Positions 42,594 through 52,170 of a DNA stretch of 64,000 nt are shown piece by piece. The notes under the pieces were generated by a model. That model worked only from the letters and a program-made list of their open reading frames with translations, was not told where the DNA came from and searched no databases. The stretch lies in contig NZ_VNHU01000009.1 of assembly GCF_008124785.1 (NCBI RefSeq), positions 62,001 to 126,000 of the forward strand, given 5' to 3'. The position numbers and the translations under genes are program-made. This DNA is from Aquimarina intermedia (GTDB lineage Bacteria; Bacteroidota; Bacteroidia; Flavobacteriales; Flavobacteriaceae). Each line of letters opens with the position of its first letter. The stretch's first letter is position 1.

Positions 42594-42628
42594 AAGAACA
42601 GCTGTCTTTTGAGACAGCTGTTCTTTAT
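42594..42628 (+). terminator. Rho-independent terminator
   Basis: GAACAGCTGTC (42596-42606) pairs perfectly with GACAGCTGTTC (42613-42623) across a 6-base loop, followed by TTTATTT. Ends the operon of the secreted propeller protein; it may also serve the facing aldo/keto reductase gene. Confidence 0.85.
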
Positions 42629-42691
42629 TTATCTGTATAGAGAAATAAATTATAAGTAGCTAAATACAGTTAATCCAGAAATACTCTTAAA

Positions 42692-43576
42692 TCAAGCTAC
42701 CTCCTCTCCGGCAGATGCCTCCCAGATCATAAACCATTCCTGGTCACTTAATACAATCGCTTGTGCATCAACTGCTGACTTAATTCTGTCAATCTTTGTT
42801 GAGCCTACAATTGGTAGTATACCGGCAGGATGCTTCAGTAACCAGCCGATTAAAATTTGATCAACTGTTGCGTTATGGGTATCAGCCAGACGTTCAGCCA
42901 CATTATATACACGTGTTACACGTTCGTCTTTCTCTTTAGCAAAAAAACTTCCGCCAGCTAATACAGAATATGCCATGGGCTGTAACTGCTTCTGTACACA
43001 TTGATCTAACGTCCCATCAACAAAAGGATGTAACTGTAATGCAGATATTTCTATCTGATTAGTAACTAAAGGAAAAAGGGAGTTGAGCATCTCAAATTGA
43101 CTCGGAGTAAAATTTGAAACGCCAAAATGCTGTACTTTACCTGAGGTTTGTAATTGACTAAACGCTTCAGCAATGGCATGAGGATCCATAATTGGGCTGG
43201 GCCTGTGAATTAGCAGTACATCAATAAAATCAGTATGTAAATTTTTTAATGACTGCTCCACAGACTCGATTATATATGCTGTTGATAAAGCATAGTGCTT
43301 TATCGAATTTTCAGGTCGATTGGGAGTCACTAATTGAATTCCGCATTTGGTAATCAATTGCATACGTTCCCGTAGCGCTGGATCTTCTTTAAGTACCTTT
43401 CCAAATAATTTCTCAGTTGTATAGTGTCCGTAAATATCTGCATGATCAAAGGTGGTTACCCCAAGCTCAAGACAACCTTCAATCAATTTTTGAGTATCGG
43501 TAACTGAGAGATTTGCTCCCCACTCGCCCCAGTACATACATCCCGATATGATTTTTGATGTTGTTAACGCCCTCAT
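42692..43576 (-). CDS. Aldo/keto reductase
   Basis: 294 residues of the YdhF-like aldo/keto reductase subgroup. DHADIYGHY holds the catalytic Asp/Tyr, the Lys is in LITKCG and the His in LLIHRPS. NADPH-binding residues near the end include GWLLKHPAGILPIVGSTK. It reduces aldehydes or ketones in the cytoplasm; substrate unknown. It lies 17 bases upstream of the stop of the GH3 gene, on the same strand. Confidence 0.88.
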   Translation of the reverse strand: MRALTTSKIISGCMYWGEWGANLSVTDTQKLIEGCLELGVTTFDHADIYGHYTTEKLFGKVLKEDPALRERMQLITKCGIQLVTPNRPENSIKHYALSTAYIIESVEQSLKNLHTDFIDVLLIHRPSPIMDPHAIAEAFSQLQTSGKVQHFGVSNFTPSQFEMLNSLFPLVTNQIEISALQLHPFVDGTLDQCVQKQLQPMAYSVLAGGSFFAKEKDERVTRVYNVAERLADTHNATVDQILIGWLLKHPAGILPIVGSTKIDRIKSAVDAQAIVLSDQEWFMIWEASAGEEVA

Positions 43577-43593
43577 TTACTTTGTTTATGTGT

Positions 43594-46515
43594 TTAGTAG
43601 ATAATCGCGTCGTAAATAAGTCGTTGTATTTCTGAGCGAATATCATTTGAAATTAATTTTCTATTGGTAGCATCAGGAAAGGTACGATTACTCAAAAATA
43701 CATACACAATCTCTTGTTCAGGATCTGCCCAAGTAAAAGTACCGGTAAATCCACTATGCCCAAAACTCGTCATAGAAATACAGCCACAGGTCGGACCTAC
43801 ATCACCTAATTGGGGTTTGTCAAAGCCAATACCGCGTCGTACATCGTCATCACAGTAATAACAGGTATTAAACTCATCCAAAGTTTCTTTCCTGATAAAT
43901 GTTTTACCTCCGTAGGAACCCCCGTTCAAATACATCTGCATTATTTTTGCCACATCATTGGCATTTGCAAAAAGCCCTGCATGACCTCCTATGCCACCAA
44001 ACATAGCCGCCCCTTGATCATGGACGTACCCTTGAATCACTTGTTTCCTGAAAAACTGATCGTCCTCGGTAGGGACTATACGGTTTTTATCGAATTTATT
44101 AAGCGGTAAATATCCGGTGTTAGAAGCACCTAAAGGTTTGTAAAAGTGCTGTAAGGTTAAAGCGTCCAGAGAATTTCCGTAATGATTCTCTATAAAATTT
44201 TTAATCATATAGTAGGGCAAATCACTGTACTTATAGCGTAAGCGATCTCTTAAATCACTATCGCGTATCTGAAGCATCAAGGAATCTTTCATATCACTTC
44301 GCAAAAACATCTGATTCGCAACCTTTATATTAAATTGCTCTGAAGGTCTATTCCTGTAATACTTGGCAGAAGGCTTTGAGGTAACCGAGTCTAAAGTTTG
44401 CAGATAAAAAGGAATCCAGGCACGCAATTTTGCGTAATGAGACAACATCGACCGCAAAGTAATATGTTCTTTATTAGATTCTTTAAAGGAAGGTAGCATC
44501 TCACCTATTCTGGTGCCCAAAGAGATCACTCCCTTATCTTTTAACTCCATGGTAAGCGGTAGCGTAGCCAGAATTTTAGTTAGCGAAGCTAAATCATAAA
44601 TATCAGATGATTTGACTTCGCGCTTTTTATTATAAGTGTGATAACCATAGCTTTTATTGAAAATTACTTTTCCTTTTCGTGCAACAATTAGTTGAGCTCC
44701 CGGGGTCATATTATTTGACAACGCATAGTCCATTATCGAATCGATTTTATTCAATTTATATGAATTGACCCCTGCACGCTCGGGCGCCCCATATGATAAA
44801 CGTTGTAATGCTTTTGTATGAATACCAGTACCAGCCGGAAATTCTTTTCCAACACCAACAGGCAGTTTACCTTTGGCTTCGATACTACCAAATAAAATTT
44901 GCGCCGCTTTTTGCTGAGCGATATCACTATTTTGATATGCCATAACAATTCCTTCAAAATTTGTAGTGGTTTGAAGATCCAACATAGCATAGGGTCTGGA
45001 GAATAAAGTTAGCACCGTAGTATTGAGCCGAGCAATTTCATATAGCCAAACCAACTCTTTGTCCTTAAACTTATATTCTTTCCAGGGAGAAGCATTTGAT
45101 TTATGATAACCCACGACGACATAATTGTACTCGCGTAACTGAATCAAAATATCACTTAATAAACTTCCCTTTATTACATCCACCTGCGCATACTTATTCA
45201 TCTCCTCAATAAATGCATCTCCTGTATCATCGCCTAAAGCGACGTATGCGATCTTTTTTAAATCCAAGTTTTTAACGGGTAGAATCGCTCTGTCATTTTT
45301 TACCACCGTAATAGCATTTTCAAAGAGTTCCTCTTGTAAAACTTTATTATGAACGGTGTTTAACTCTTCGTATAAGTAATGTGTATCAATCGGCGTATAC
45401 TTATGTAATCCTACTTTATACTTGGCGTATAATATTTTTTTAACCGAATGAGAAAGACGCTGCTCGCTTATCTGACCAGCATAATAGGCTGATACCATTT
45501 TTTGAGTCGCTAAGGGAACGTTTTCTGAAATCAGTAACACATCATTACCTGCCAGAAAGGCTGCCAAATCAATATCACCGGGTTCTTTAAAATCTGACGC
45601 TCCCTTCATATTAAGAGCATCGGTAAAAATTAAACCTTCAAAACCGAGGCTATCTTTTAGTAAATCAGTCACAATACGTTCTGAAATAGAGGAAGGAAAA
45701 TTAGATCTACGCTCCAGACTTGGTACATTAAGGTGTGCTACCATCACGCTGGACAATCCTTTTTGTATCAATCTACGATATGGATACAATTCTATACTAT
45801 CGATACGTGCTGCATCAAAATTTATTGTTGGTAAGGTTTTATGCGAATCACTATCAGTATCTCCGTGACCGGGAAAATGTTTGGCGCTGGCCAAAACACC
45901 TTCTTTTTGCATGCCCCGCATAAAGGCTAAAGATTTTTGGGTTACATTATTCTTGGTCTCACCAAACGATCGATTCCCGATAATTGGATTTGCCGGATTT
46001 GTATTTATATCAACAACCGGTGCAAAATTTATATGCACTCCCAAACGTTTGCAGTGTTCGGCAATTTGTTGCCCGGTCTTTTCAATTAGTTTATTATCCT
46101 GTATAGCACCTAAGGTCATATTCCAGGGAAACGCATGCGTGGAATCGAGACGCATGGCCAACCCCCATTCCGCATCCATAGCTACCATCAAGGGTATTCT
46201 TGAGAGTGCTTGATACTCATTAGTAAGCTTAGCTTGTCGCTGAGGACCACCTTTTGAAAAGATGAGACCACCAATATGGTACTCTGAGATGAGCTGTTTT
46301 ATTTTATCTGTTTTTTCTTTGGGATCAGATGAGAAAACATCAACCATAAAAAGTTGACCAATCTTCTCTTTTAGATTCATGGTATTATAGACACTGTCAA
46401 CCCATTGCCTTTGTTGCTTATAATCCGTTGTATACAATGGATTTTGACGCTGTGCATTGAGGATGAAACTAAAAAAACAAATTAAAAGTGTTAGGTACTT
46501 TTTTATGCTATGCAT
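43594..46515 (-). CDS. GH3 beta-N-acetylglucosaminidase fused to a beta-lactamase-fold hydrolase
   Basis: 973 residues with a signal peptide (LTLLICFFSFILNAQ). Residues 35 to about 380 are a GH3 catalytic domain with the NagZ-type KHFPGHGDTD (212-221) and nucleophile Asp299 (FTDALNMKGA). A second GH3 subdomain follows to about 565. Residues about 585-970 are a class C beta-lactamase/transpeptidase fold with the SLTK motif (Ser644, Lys647), YSD, and a final HSGFTGT. This two-domain architecture is common in Bacteroidota and probably works on peptidoglycan fragments in the periplasm. Confidence 0.88.
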   Translation of the reverse strand: MHSIKKYLTLLICFFSFILNAQRQNPLYTTDYKQQRQWVDSVYNTMNLKEKIGQLFMVDVFSSDPKEKTDKIKQLISEYHIGGLIFSKGGPQRQAKLTNEYQALSRIPLMVAMDAEWGLAMRLDSTHAFPWNMTLGAIQDNKLIEKTGQQIAEHCKRLGVHINFAPVVDINTNPANPIIGNRSFGETKNNVTQKSLAFMRGMQKEGVLASAKHFPGHGDTDSDSHKTLPTINFDAARIDSIELYPYRRLIQKGLSSVMVAHLNVPSLERRSNFPSSISERIVTDLLKDSLGFEGLIFTDALNMKGASDFKEPGDIDLAAFLAGNDVLLISENVPLATQKMVSAYYAGQISEQRLSHSVKKILYAKYKVGLHKYTPIDTHYLYEELNTVHNKVLQEELFENAITVVKNDRAILPVKNLDLKKIAYVALGDDTGDAFIEEMNKYAQVDVIKGSLLSDILIQLREYNYVVVGYHKSNASPWKEYKFKDKELVWLYEIARLNTTVLTLFSRPYAMLDLQTTTNFEGIVMAYQNSDIAQQKAAQILFGSIEAKGKLPVGVGKEFPAGTGIHTKALQRLSYGAPERAGVNSYKLNKIDSIMDYALSNNMTPGAQLIVARKGKVIFNKSYGYHTYNKKREVKSSDIYDLASLTKILATLPLTMELKDKGVISLGTRIGEMLPSFKESNKEHITLRSMLSHYAKLRAWIPFYLQTLDSVTSKPSAKYYRNRPSEQFNIKVANQMFLRSDMKDSLMLQIRDSDLRDRLRYKYSDLPYYMIKNFIENHYGNSLDALTLQHFYKPLGASNTGYLPLNKFDKNRIVPTEDDQFFRKQVIQGYVHDQGAAMFGGIGGHAGLFANANDVAKIMQMYLNGGSYGGKTFIRKETLDEFNTCYYCDDDVRRGIGFDKPQLGDVGPTCGCISMTSFGHSGFTGTFTWADPEQEIVYVFLSNRTFPDATNRKLISNDIRSEIQRLIYDAIIY

Positions 46516-46533
46516 AAATATTATAATTCTATT

Positions 46534-47019
46534 TTATTTTATAAAACGACTATGCCAACTATCTTTAGCGGGAACTTCCCAATTTTCAAGATATTCTGCC
46601 TTATTGGTTACCAAATTATTGAAAACGACCGTATTTGCGGAAACCGAACGGTTTTTGGCCATTTTTTTAAAATCTGTTAAGGGCTTATAAGCTACAAACT
46701 CCCCTTGCTTATAAGAAACGTTCATTTTATCTAATAAATCCACGTTGTACGTATCCTGTAATTCTAAAATGAAACGTACCGAAGCATCGATTGAACATCC
46801 TGTTGCTGCATTTATATCCTGATCAAGACCAATGATTATGAAGCGCTTATATTTTATCTCATAGCCGGCATTCAGGTCAGCCCCGTGAGCCGTCCAGTCC
46901 GTCAAAAACTGATCTAACTTTTGTTGTATCTCGCTCAACTCTTGTTCAGAGAACGAACGGTTAGCTTGATAAATCCATATTCTTGCGCTTTCCGGCAGCG
47001 CATTAAATTCTACTAGCAT
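46534..47019 (-). CDS. Conserved flavobacterial protein (often called 'ABC transporter ATPase')
   Basis: 161 residues. No Walker A or ABC signature is present, so the usual name 'ABC transporter ATPase' is a database error. It resembles the conserved RIWIYQANRSFSEQELSEIQ family, with a conserved cysteine (GCSIDASVR) and a folded alpha/beta layout. Function unknown. Probably cytoplasmic. Confidence 0.75.
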   Translation of the reverse strand: MLVEFNALPESARIWIYQANRSFSEQELSEIQQKLDQFLTDWTAHGADLNAGYEIKYKRFIIIGLDQDINAATGCSIDASVRFILELQDTYNVDLLDKMNVSYKQGEFVAYKPLTDFKKMAKNRSVSANTVVFNNLVTNKAEYLENWEVPAKDSWHSRFIK

Positions 47020-47136
47020 TTATTATTTTTTTTACTAAGGTAACTAAATCTCACTTTCTTTATTGTACAAAAAAGAGTTAATATGAAGATCATACTAACT
47101 CTTTTAACGCTTTATTATATTTACAAAAGAAATCTA

Positions 47137-47928
47137 TTACAAATCCTGAGCGTTTGCAATGAGTTCTGCAATATCCAGTACATCTACTTCTGCTTCCTTC
47201 TCTTTGCTTTTGACACCATCGGTCATCATCGTATTACAAAACGGACATCCGGCCGCAATGATATCCGGTTTAAGCTCCATTGCCTCTTCGGTACGTTCGA
47301 TATTTACATCTTTATTACCCGGCTCAGGCTCCTTAAACATTTGTGCTCCTCCTGCTCCACAACATAATCCTTTTTTCTTGCAACGTTTCATTTCGACTAA
47401 TTCCACTTCGAGTTTACGCAGTAAATCTCGGGGTGCTTCATAGACGCCGTTGGCTCTACCCAAATAGCAGGGATCGTGAAACGTAATACGTTTTCCTTTA
47501 AATTTACCTCCTTCTACCGTCAATCTACCTTCGTCGAGCAGTGATTTTAAGAATTGCGTATGATGCATTACTTCGTACGCTCCACCCAAAGAAGGATATT
47601 CATTCTTTATGGTATTAAAACAATGCGGACAAGCAGTAACTACTTTTTTAATTTCGTACGCATTCATTACTTCTATGTTAGTAACCGCCTGCATCTGAAA
47701 TAGAAATTCATTCCCGGCTCTCTTAGCAGGATCCCCGGTACAACTCTCCTCTGTTCCCAATACAGCAAAATCAACATTGGCATTATGCAATAATTTCACA
47801 AAGGCCTTTGTTATTTTCTTTGCCCGATCATCAAAACTTCCGGCACAACCTACCCAAAATAATACTTCAGGTTTTTTACCTGCAGCCATATACTCTGCCA
47901 TCGTTGGCACCTTAATTGTTTCGCTCAT
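47137..47928 (-). CDS. CCG-domain iron-sulfur protein (heterodisulfide reductase B-like)
   Basis: 263 residues with two cysteine-rich domains: VLFWVGCAGSF ... ACPHCFNTI, and FHDPCYLGR ... GLCCGAGGAQMF ... AGCPFCNTM. Each CCG domain typically holds a special Fe-S cluster used in electron transfer or disulfide reduction. It belongs to a flavobacterial Fe-S operon with the membrane 4Fe-4S protein. The partner is one gene away, separated by a HAD phosphatase. Confidence 0.88.
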   Translation of the reverse strand: MSETIKVPTMAEYMAAGKKPEVLFWVGCAGSFDDRAKKITKAFVKLLHNANVDFAVLGTEESCTGDPAKRAGNEFLFQMQAVTNIEVMNAYEIKKVVTACPHCFNTIKNEYPSLGGAYEVMHHTQFLKSLLDEGRLTVEGGKFKGKRITFHDPCYLGRANGVYEAPRDLLRKLEVELVEMKRCKKKGLCCGAGGAQMFKEPEPGNKDVNIERTEEAMELKPDIIAAGCPFCNTMMTDGVKSKEKEAEVDVLDIAELIANAQDL

Positions 47929-47989
47929 AGTAGTAACTATTTATATGAAATTAGCCGTACTAACTTCGTATTCAATTCGTTTTTATTCT

Positions 47990-48436
47990 TTAATCGTGTT
48001 TTCCGTCATCAAAAACCTCTATGGTAACTACACGTTCTACCAACTCTGTAAATTTACCGGTATAACGTGTTGCTTTGACCAAGTGATTATCGATCCAGTG
48101 ATAGTTTCCTCCTCTGGGTTTTCCCATCAAAAGACTGTGATATTTAAAACCATGCTTTTTTAGCCATGTTTCAGTAACTTCTCTATGATCTTCGGTTCTA
48201 GACGTAAAAAAACAAATAATGTGTCCCTCATCAAACCAATTATTGAGTGTCACTAACGCGTCAGGAAAAGGCTTACAAGTAACCATACGTTCCGGTTCTT
48301 CATTAGGAACATCCTCGGTTATAGTACCATCAATATCAATAAGATAATTCTTAATACCTTCTGGCAATACAGGACTTATATGCTCTCCTTCTTCAACTTT
48401 GTCATGTAATATTTTTTCTACATCTTTCTGGTTCAT
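47990..48436 (-). CDS. HAD-like phosphatase inserted in the Fe-S operon
   Basis: 148 residues. YLIDIDGTITED holds the HAD nucleophile Asp, FFTSRTEDH the second motif and WIDNHL the last acidic motif. Databases often call this 'phosphoheptose isomerase', which the sequence does not support. It sits between the two Fe-S subunit genes on the same strand. Probable role: a small cytoplasmic phosphatase, substrate unknown. Confidence 0.75.
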   Translation of the reverse strand: MNQKDVEKILHDKVEEGEHISPVLPEGIKNYLIDIDGTITEDVPNEEPERMVTCKPFPDALVTLNNWFDEGHIICFFTSRTEDHREVTETWLKKHGFKYHSLLMGKPRGGNYHWIDNHLVKATRYTGKFTELVERVVTIEVFDDGKHD

Positions 48437-48476
48437 AATCTTGTGTTTGTGGTGGTTTATGGTATTGGTTATAAAA

Positions 48477-49808
48477 TTATTTTTCCTGGCTCCAGTTCAT
48501 ACGGTCCATTTGGTTAAATGGCCAAGGCGCTCCGTTGTTTTCTACATTCGACATCATAACATTGAGATCCGATGGTGCAGCACTTTCTTCCATCACTAAA
48601 TATTGTCTCATATCAATGATAATAGATAAAGGATCGATACCAATCGGACAAGCTTCTACGCAGGCATTACAACTAGTACATGCCCAGAGTTCCTCTGGCG
48701 TTATATAATCATTGAGCAATTGCTTTTCATCAGCAACAAAACTACCATTCTTATCAATATTTTTACCTACTTCTTCCAAGCGATCCCGTGTATCCATCAT
48801 GATCTTACGCGGAGATAATTTTTTACCTGTAATATTTGCAGGACATTCACTTGTACAGCGTCCGCATTCGGTACAGGTGTAGGCATTGAGCAACTGCACC
48901 CAATTTAAGTCTGTTACATCGGCTGCACCAAATTTCTCCGGTTCCCCTTCTTCTCCTTCGGTTTCCGGAGCTGCGGCAAATGGATCTGCACTTGGATCCA
49001 TCATCAATTTTACTTCTTGTGTTACCGCATCAAGATTCTTAAACTGTCCTTTTGGCTTCAAATTTGCAAAATACGTATTAGGAAAAGCTAATAGTATATG
49101 TAAGTGTTTTGAAAAATATAAGTAGTTCAAAAAGATTAAAATTCCCAAGATGTGTAACCACCAAGCTGTGCGTTCCAAAATTATCAAACTAGATATTGAC
49201 ATTCCGTCAAACAAGGGGGTTATAAAAGAACTTATTGGGAAAGATCCAGCTTTTACATAATGCTCAGCCCCAAGATTTTGAAGTTGCAAATCTGCAGCAT
49301 TCATCGTTAAAAACAGCACCATTAAAACGACTTCGAAATATAAAATTATATTCGCATCGTTTTTTGGCCATCCTTCCATCTCATTGGCCCAAAATCTTCT
49401 AATTTTTGAAATATTTCTTCGTGTCCAAAAGATAATAACTCCAACAAGTACCAAAAATGCAAGTATCTCAAAGGATGCAATTAGAAAATCATAAAATCCA
49501 CCTAAGAAAGAAAATATACGGTGTGTCCCGGCGATACCATCGATGATTATTTCTAAAACCTCAATATTGATAATAATAAATCCTATATATACAATTACGT
49601 GCAAAACTCCGGCGATTGGACGACGTACCATCTTTGATTGCCCTAAAGCTATCATCGCCATGTTCTTAAAACGTTCGGGTTTGTTGTCAGAACGATTAAT
49701 ATCTCTACCCAATCTGATATTACGTATGATCTTACGAATATTATTAGAGAAAAAACCGATTCCCGCCAAAAGCGCGATTACAAATAAAATATTAGGAATG
49801 TACTGCAT
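48477..49808 (-). CDS. Membrane iron-sulfur electron-transfer protein
   Basis: 443 residues. Five or so membrane helices in the first 250 residues (for example YIPNILFVIALLAGIGFF and VLHVIVYIGFIIINIEVLEI). Then a cytoplasmic ferredoxin domain with CTECGRCTSECP and CTSCNACVEACP, each able to hold a 4Fe-4S cluster. The membrane part is like NarI/HdrE-type subunits. It likely passes electrons between the quinone pool and the CCG subunit encoded two genes downstream. Confidence 0.85.
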   Translation of the reverse strand: MQYIPNILFVIALLAGIGFFSNNIRKIIRNIRLGRDINRSDNKPERFKNMAMIALGQSKMVRRPIAGVLHVIVYIGFIIINIEVLEIIIDGIAGTHRIFSFLGGFYDFLIASFEILAFLVLVGVIIFWTRRNISKIRRFWANEMEGWPKNDANIILYFEVVLMVLFLTMNAADLQLQNLGAEHYVKAGSFPISSFITPLFDGMSISSLIILERTAWWLHILGILIFLNYLYFSKHLHILLAFPNTYFANLKPKGQFKNLDAVTQEVKLMMDPSADPFAAAPETEGEEGEPEKFGAADVTDLNWVQLLNAYTCTECGRCTSECPANITGKKLSPRKIMMDTRDRLEEVGKNIDKNGSFVADEKQLLNDYITPEELWACTSCNACVEACPIGIDPLSIIIDMRQYLVMEESAAPSDLNVMMSNVENNGAPWPFNQMDRMNWSQEK

Positions 49809-49814
49809 AGTTAG

Positions 49815-50759
49815 TTAGTTTATTGAATCTGCTGGTTGCTCATAAGGTTCACTTTTTTTACCAAACACCGAAATATGGACATATCGCTTTGGATTGAGAC
49901 GTAAATCTTCTAGTAACAATTCTAATTGTTTGGTGGTACGCTCTAAGTTATCGTATAATTTGTCATCTTTAATCAATTTACCAATAGTTCCCTGGTCAAG
50001 CTTGCTCACGGTAGCATTGATATTATTAAGCACGGTCTCCACATCAGTGGCTAATTTATCCACGTCTACTTTAGATAAATTGTTAGTGAACTGGTTAAGA
50101 TCTGTAGACATTTCGTCCAGATTGGTAAAGGTACGATTCAGCTTTTCTTCGTTTCCGGAAAGAATATTTTTAAGAGATCCCGAAGCTCCTTTAAAATTAC
50201 TAACGGTAACGCTTAGGTCACTTACCAACGAATTAATGTTATCCTGTGTTTTAGGTGAGAGAATACCATTAACCGATGTTAATACAGAATCTGCACTCAC
50301 GATAGCTACTTCTAACTTTTCCTGAAGTGGTGTCAAACGATCATTCACCAATTCAAGAAGTCCTTCTTCAACCCTTCCCGGTAGCGTATCCTGATCTTTT
50401 GCTTCGAGTCCTTTTTCATATTTAGGAATGATTGCTAAGGATTTACCTCCGATAAGTCCGCCACCATAAACTTTGGCCAAACTGTTACGTGAAAATTCAA
50501 ATTCACTATCCACATTAAATTCAACAACCAAGCTTCCCTGTGAATTAGCAAAATCAATAGAAACGACTTTACCCACCACAAGGCCATTTATAGTAACCGG
50601 TGAAGAAGGAATTAACCCTTCTACATTATCATAGATGGCATAAAATGTACGGTCGTTTTCTAAAAGATTTTTTCCTTTGAGAAAACTATATCCAAAAATC
50701 AGAAGTGCTATAGCAGATACAGCTAAGATTCCTGTTTTAACTTCACGAGTAAATTTCAA
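49815..50759 (-). CDS. MlaD/MCE family lipid-transport protein
   Basis: 314 residues with a membrane helix near 10-28 (TGILAVSAIALLIFGYSFL). The MCE domain (about 40-115) carries TFYAIYDNVEGLIPSSPVTI and NGLVVGKV. A long helical tail follows (about 130-290). Such proteins form periplasmic rings that move phospholipids between membranes. The start is TTG at 50757-50759. It is 6 bases upstream of the Fe-S gene stop on the same strand. Confidence 0.85.
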   Translation of the reverse strand: MKFTREVKTGILAVSAIALLIFGYSFLKGKNLLENDRTFYAIYDNVEGLIPSSPVTINGLVVGKVVSIDFANSQGSLVVEFNVDSEFEFSRNSLAKVYGGGLIGGKSLAIIPKYEKGLEAKDQDTLPGRVEEGLLELVNDRLTPLQEKLEVAIVSADSVLTSVNGILSPKTQDNINSLVSDLSVTVSNFKGASGSLKNILSGNEEKLNRTFTNLDEMSTDLNQFTNNLSKVDVDKLATDVETVLNNINATVSKLDQGTIGKLIKDDKLYDNLERTTKQLELLLEDLRLNPKRYVHISVFGKKSEPYEQPADSIN

Positions 50760-50844
50760 AATAAATTTGTTTTAGCGGCAAATTTAGAATAAAAATTATA
50801 CTTCTACTGATTATTACTAAAGCTTTTAACAGTATTTATTTAGA

Positions 50845-51969
50845 TTAATTCGAAGAAGTGTTGACTTTCAAAGCTTCAGCTAACGGAATCATTTTTTCAT
50901 TTTTAAAAGCAACCACAAAACTTGAGGTATATCCTTTGTCAACAGCAATATTTTTGAGTTCCTGAATCTCTTTATAATCAGAGGTTTGTCCAAAATAGTA
51001 TTTGTAAATTGCATCAGAATGCTCTTTACTTAACTCATCCAACCCTTTAAAATTATAAGGTTTCAATTCAATATCACTGGATCCGGCAGCAATTTGAACT
51101 TTAAAAGTGACGCCTTCATACAACTCTTTTTCTCCACTATCCTGAGCAGCATCCGAGCTTAAAAAATCTTTCGTTTCCGGAAAATTATAAATAGCATCCA
51201 GACTTTCCTTATAATCTACCACAGAGGTGATAATCGAAGCAGCCATCTCTTGTTGCCCTTTTTCAGAATTAAGGTAGCGACCTTCCTGATCATTGGTTAA
51301 GAACCCTAGCTCAATCAGTACGCTTGGCATATATGTTTGGTGGAGTACAACAAATCCTGCTTGTTTAACACCTCTACTCTTACGTGCCAGGCGTTTTTTA
51401 AATCGATTCTGAACAAAGCTAGCCAACGTAAGACTCTGCTCCAGGTATTCCTCCTGCATTAAAGTGAGTCCAATAATGGATTCAGGGGAGTTGGGATCAA
51501 AACCATCATAATTCGCTTGATAATTGTCCTCTAAAAGGATTACGGAGTTTTCATTTTTTGCTACATTAAAATTCTCATCATTCGCGTGCAATCCTAATAC
51601 AAAGGTCTCGGTTCCCAGTGCTTGAGAACGGTGGGAGTTACAGTGTACAGACACAAAAAGATCTGCTTTGGCATCATTTGCAATTTTGCCGCGCTCATGC
51701 AATTCTATAAATTTATCAGTTTTACGGGTGTACACAACTTTGAACCGATCGTCCTTTTCCAGAGCCTCACCGATACGTAATACTACGTTAAGCGCAATAT
51801 CTTTTTCACTATAGCCATTGCCACGATTCCCCGAATCATGACCACCATGACCTGCATCTAATACAACTACAAATTTCTTTTTATCATTGGGCAGTTCATT
51901 ATACGTTGTAAACGAAAGACTTACCCCTATAACAACTAATAAAACCGATACTACATACAATCTTTTCAT
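50845..51969 (-). CDS. N-acetylmuramoyl-L-alanine amidase
   Basis: 374 residues from the ATG at 51967-51969; a TTG nine codons upstream is unlikely. After a signal sequence (RLYVVSVLLVVIGVSLSF) come the amidase_3 motifs: VVLDAGHGGHDSGN (zinc His), SEKDIALN, VSVHCNSH and LIELGFLTN, with the catalytic Glu. A C-terminal extension (about 265-374) of repeated-type beta/alpha may bind peptidoglycan. It splits the stem peptide from glycan chains in the periplasm at septation or turnover. Confidence 0.9.
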   Translation of the reverse strand: MKRLYVVSVLLVVIGVSLSFTTYNELPNDKKKFVVVLDAGHGGHDSGNRGNGYSEKDIALNVVLRIGEALEKDDRFKVVYTRKTDKFIELHERGKIANDAKADLFVSVHCNSHRSQALGTETFVLGLHANDENFNVAKNENSVILLEDNYQANYDGFDPNSPESIIGLTLMQEEYLEQSLTLASFVQNRFKKRLARKSRGVKQAGFVVLHQTYMPSVLIELGFLTNDQEGRYLNSEKGQQEMAASIITSVVDYKESLDAIYNFPETKDFLSSDAAQDSGEKELYEGVTFKVQIAAGSSDIELKPYNFKGLDELSKEHSDAIYKYYFGQTSDYKEIQELKNIAVDKGYTSSFVVAFKNEKMIPLAEALKVNTSSN

Positions 51970-52170
51970 CTTCAATTTTTCTTCAATCTTCGACAAATTT
52001 GAAACATTTACAATTACTATTCGTTACTTTTGACATAGCCTTAAGATAATTTTATTTATTCATACAAACCATATATGTCGGCATATTGAATTCAAATAAA
52101 ATAATACTTTTAGCACTATTGCTTTATTTTTCTATTAATAACGATTACTACATTAAAAATATATGTAATT

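Noticed and set aside
46534..47019. ABC transporter ATPase
   Set aside because: The usual database name is contradicted by the absence of Walker A, signature and Walker B motifs.
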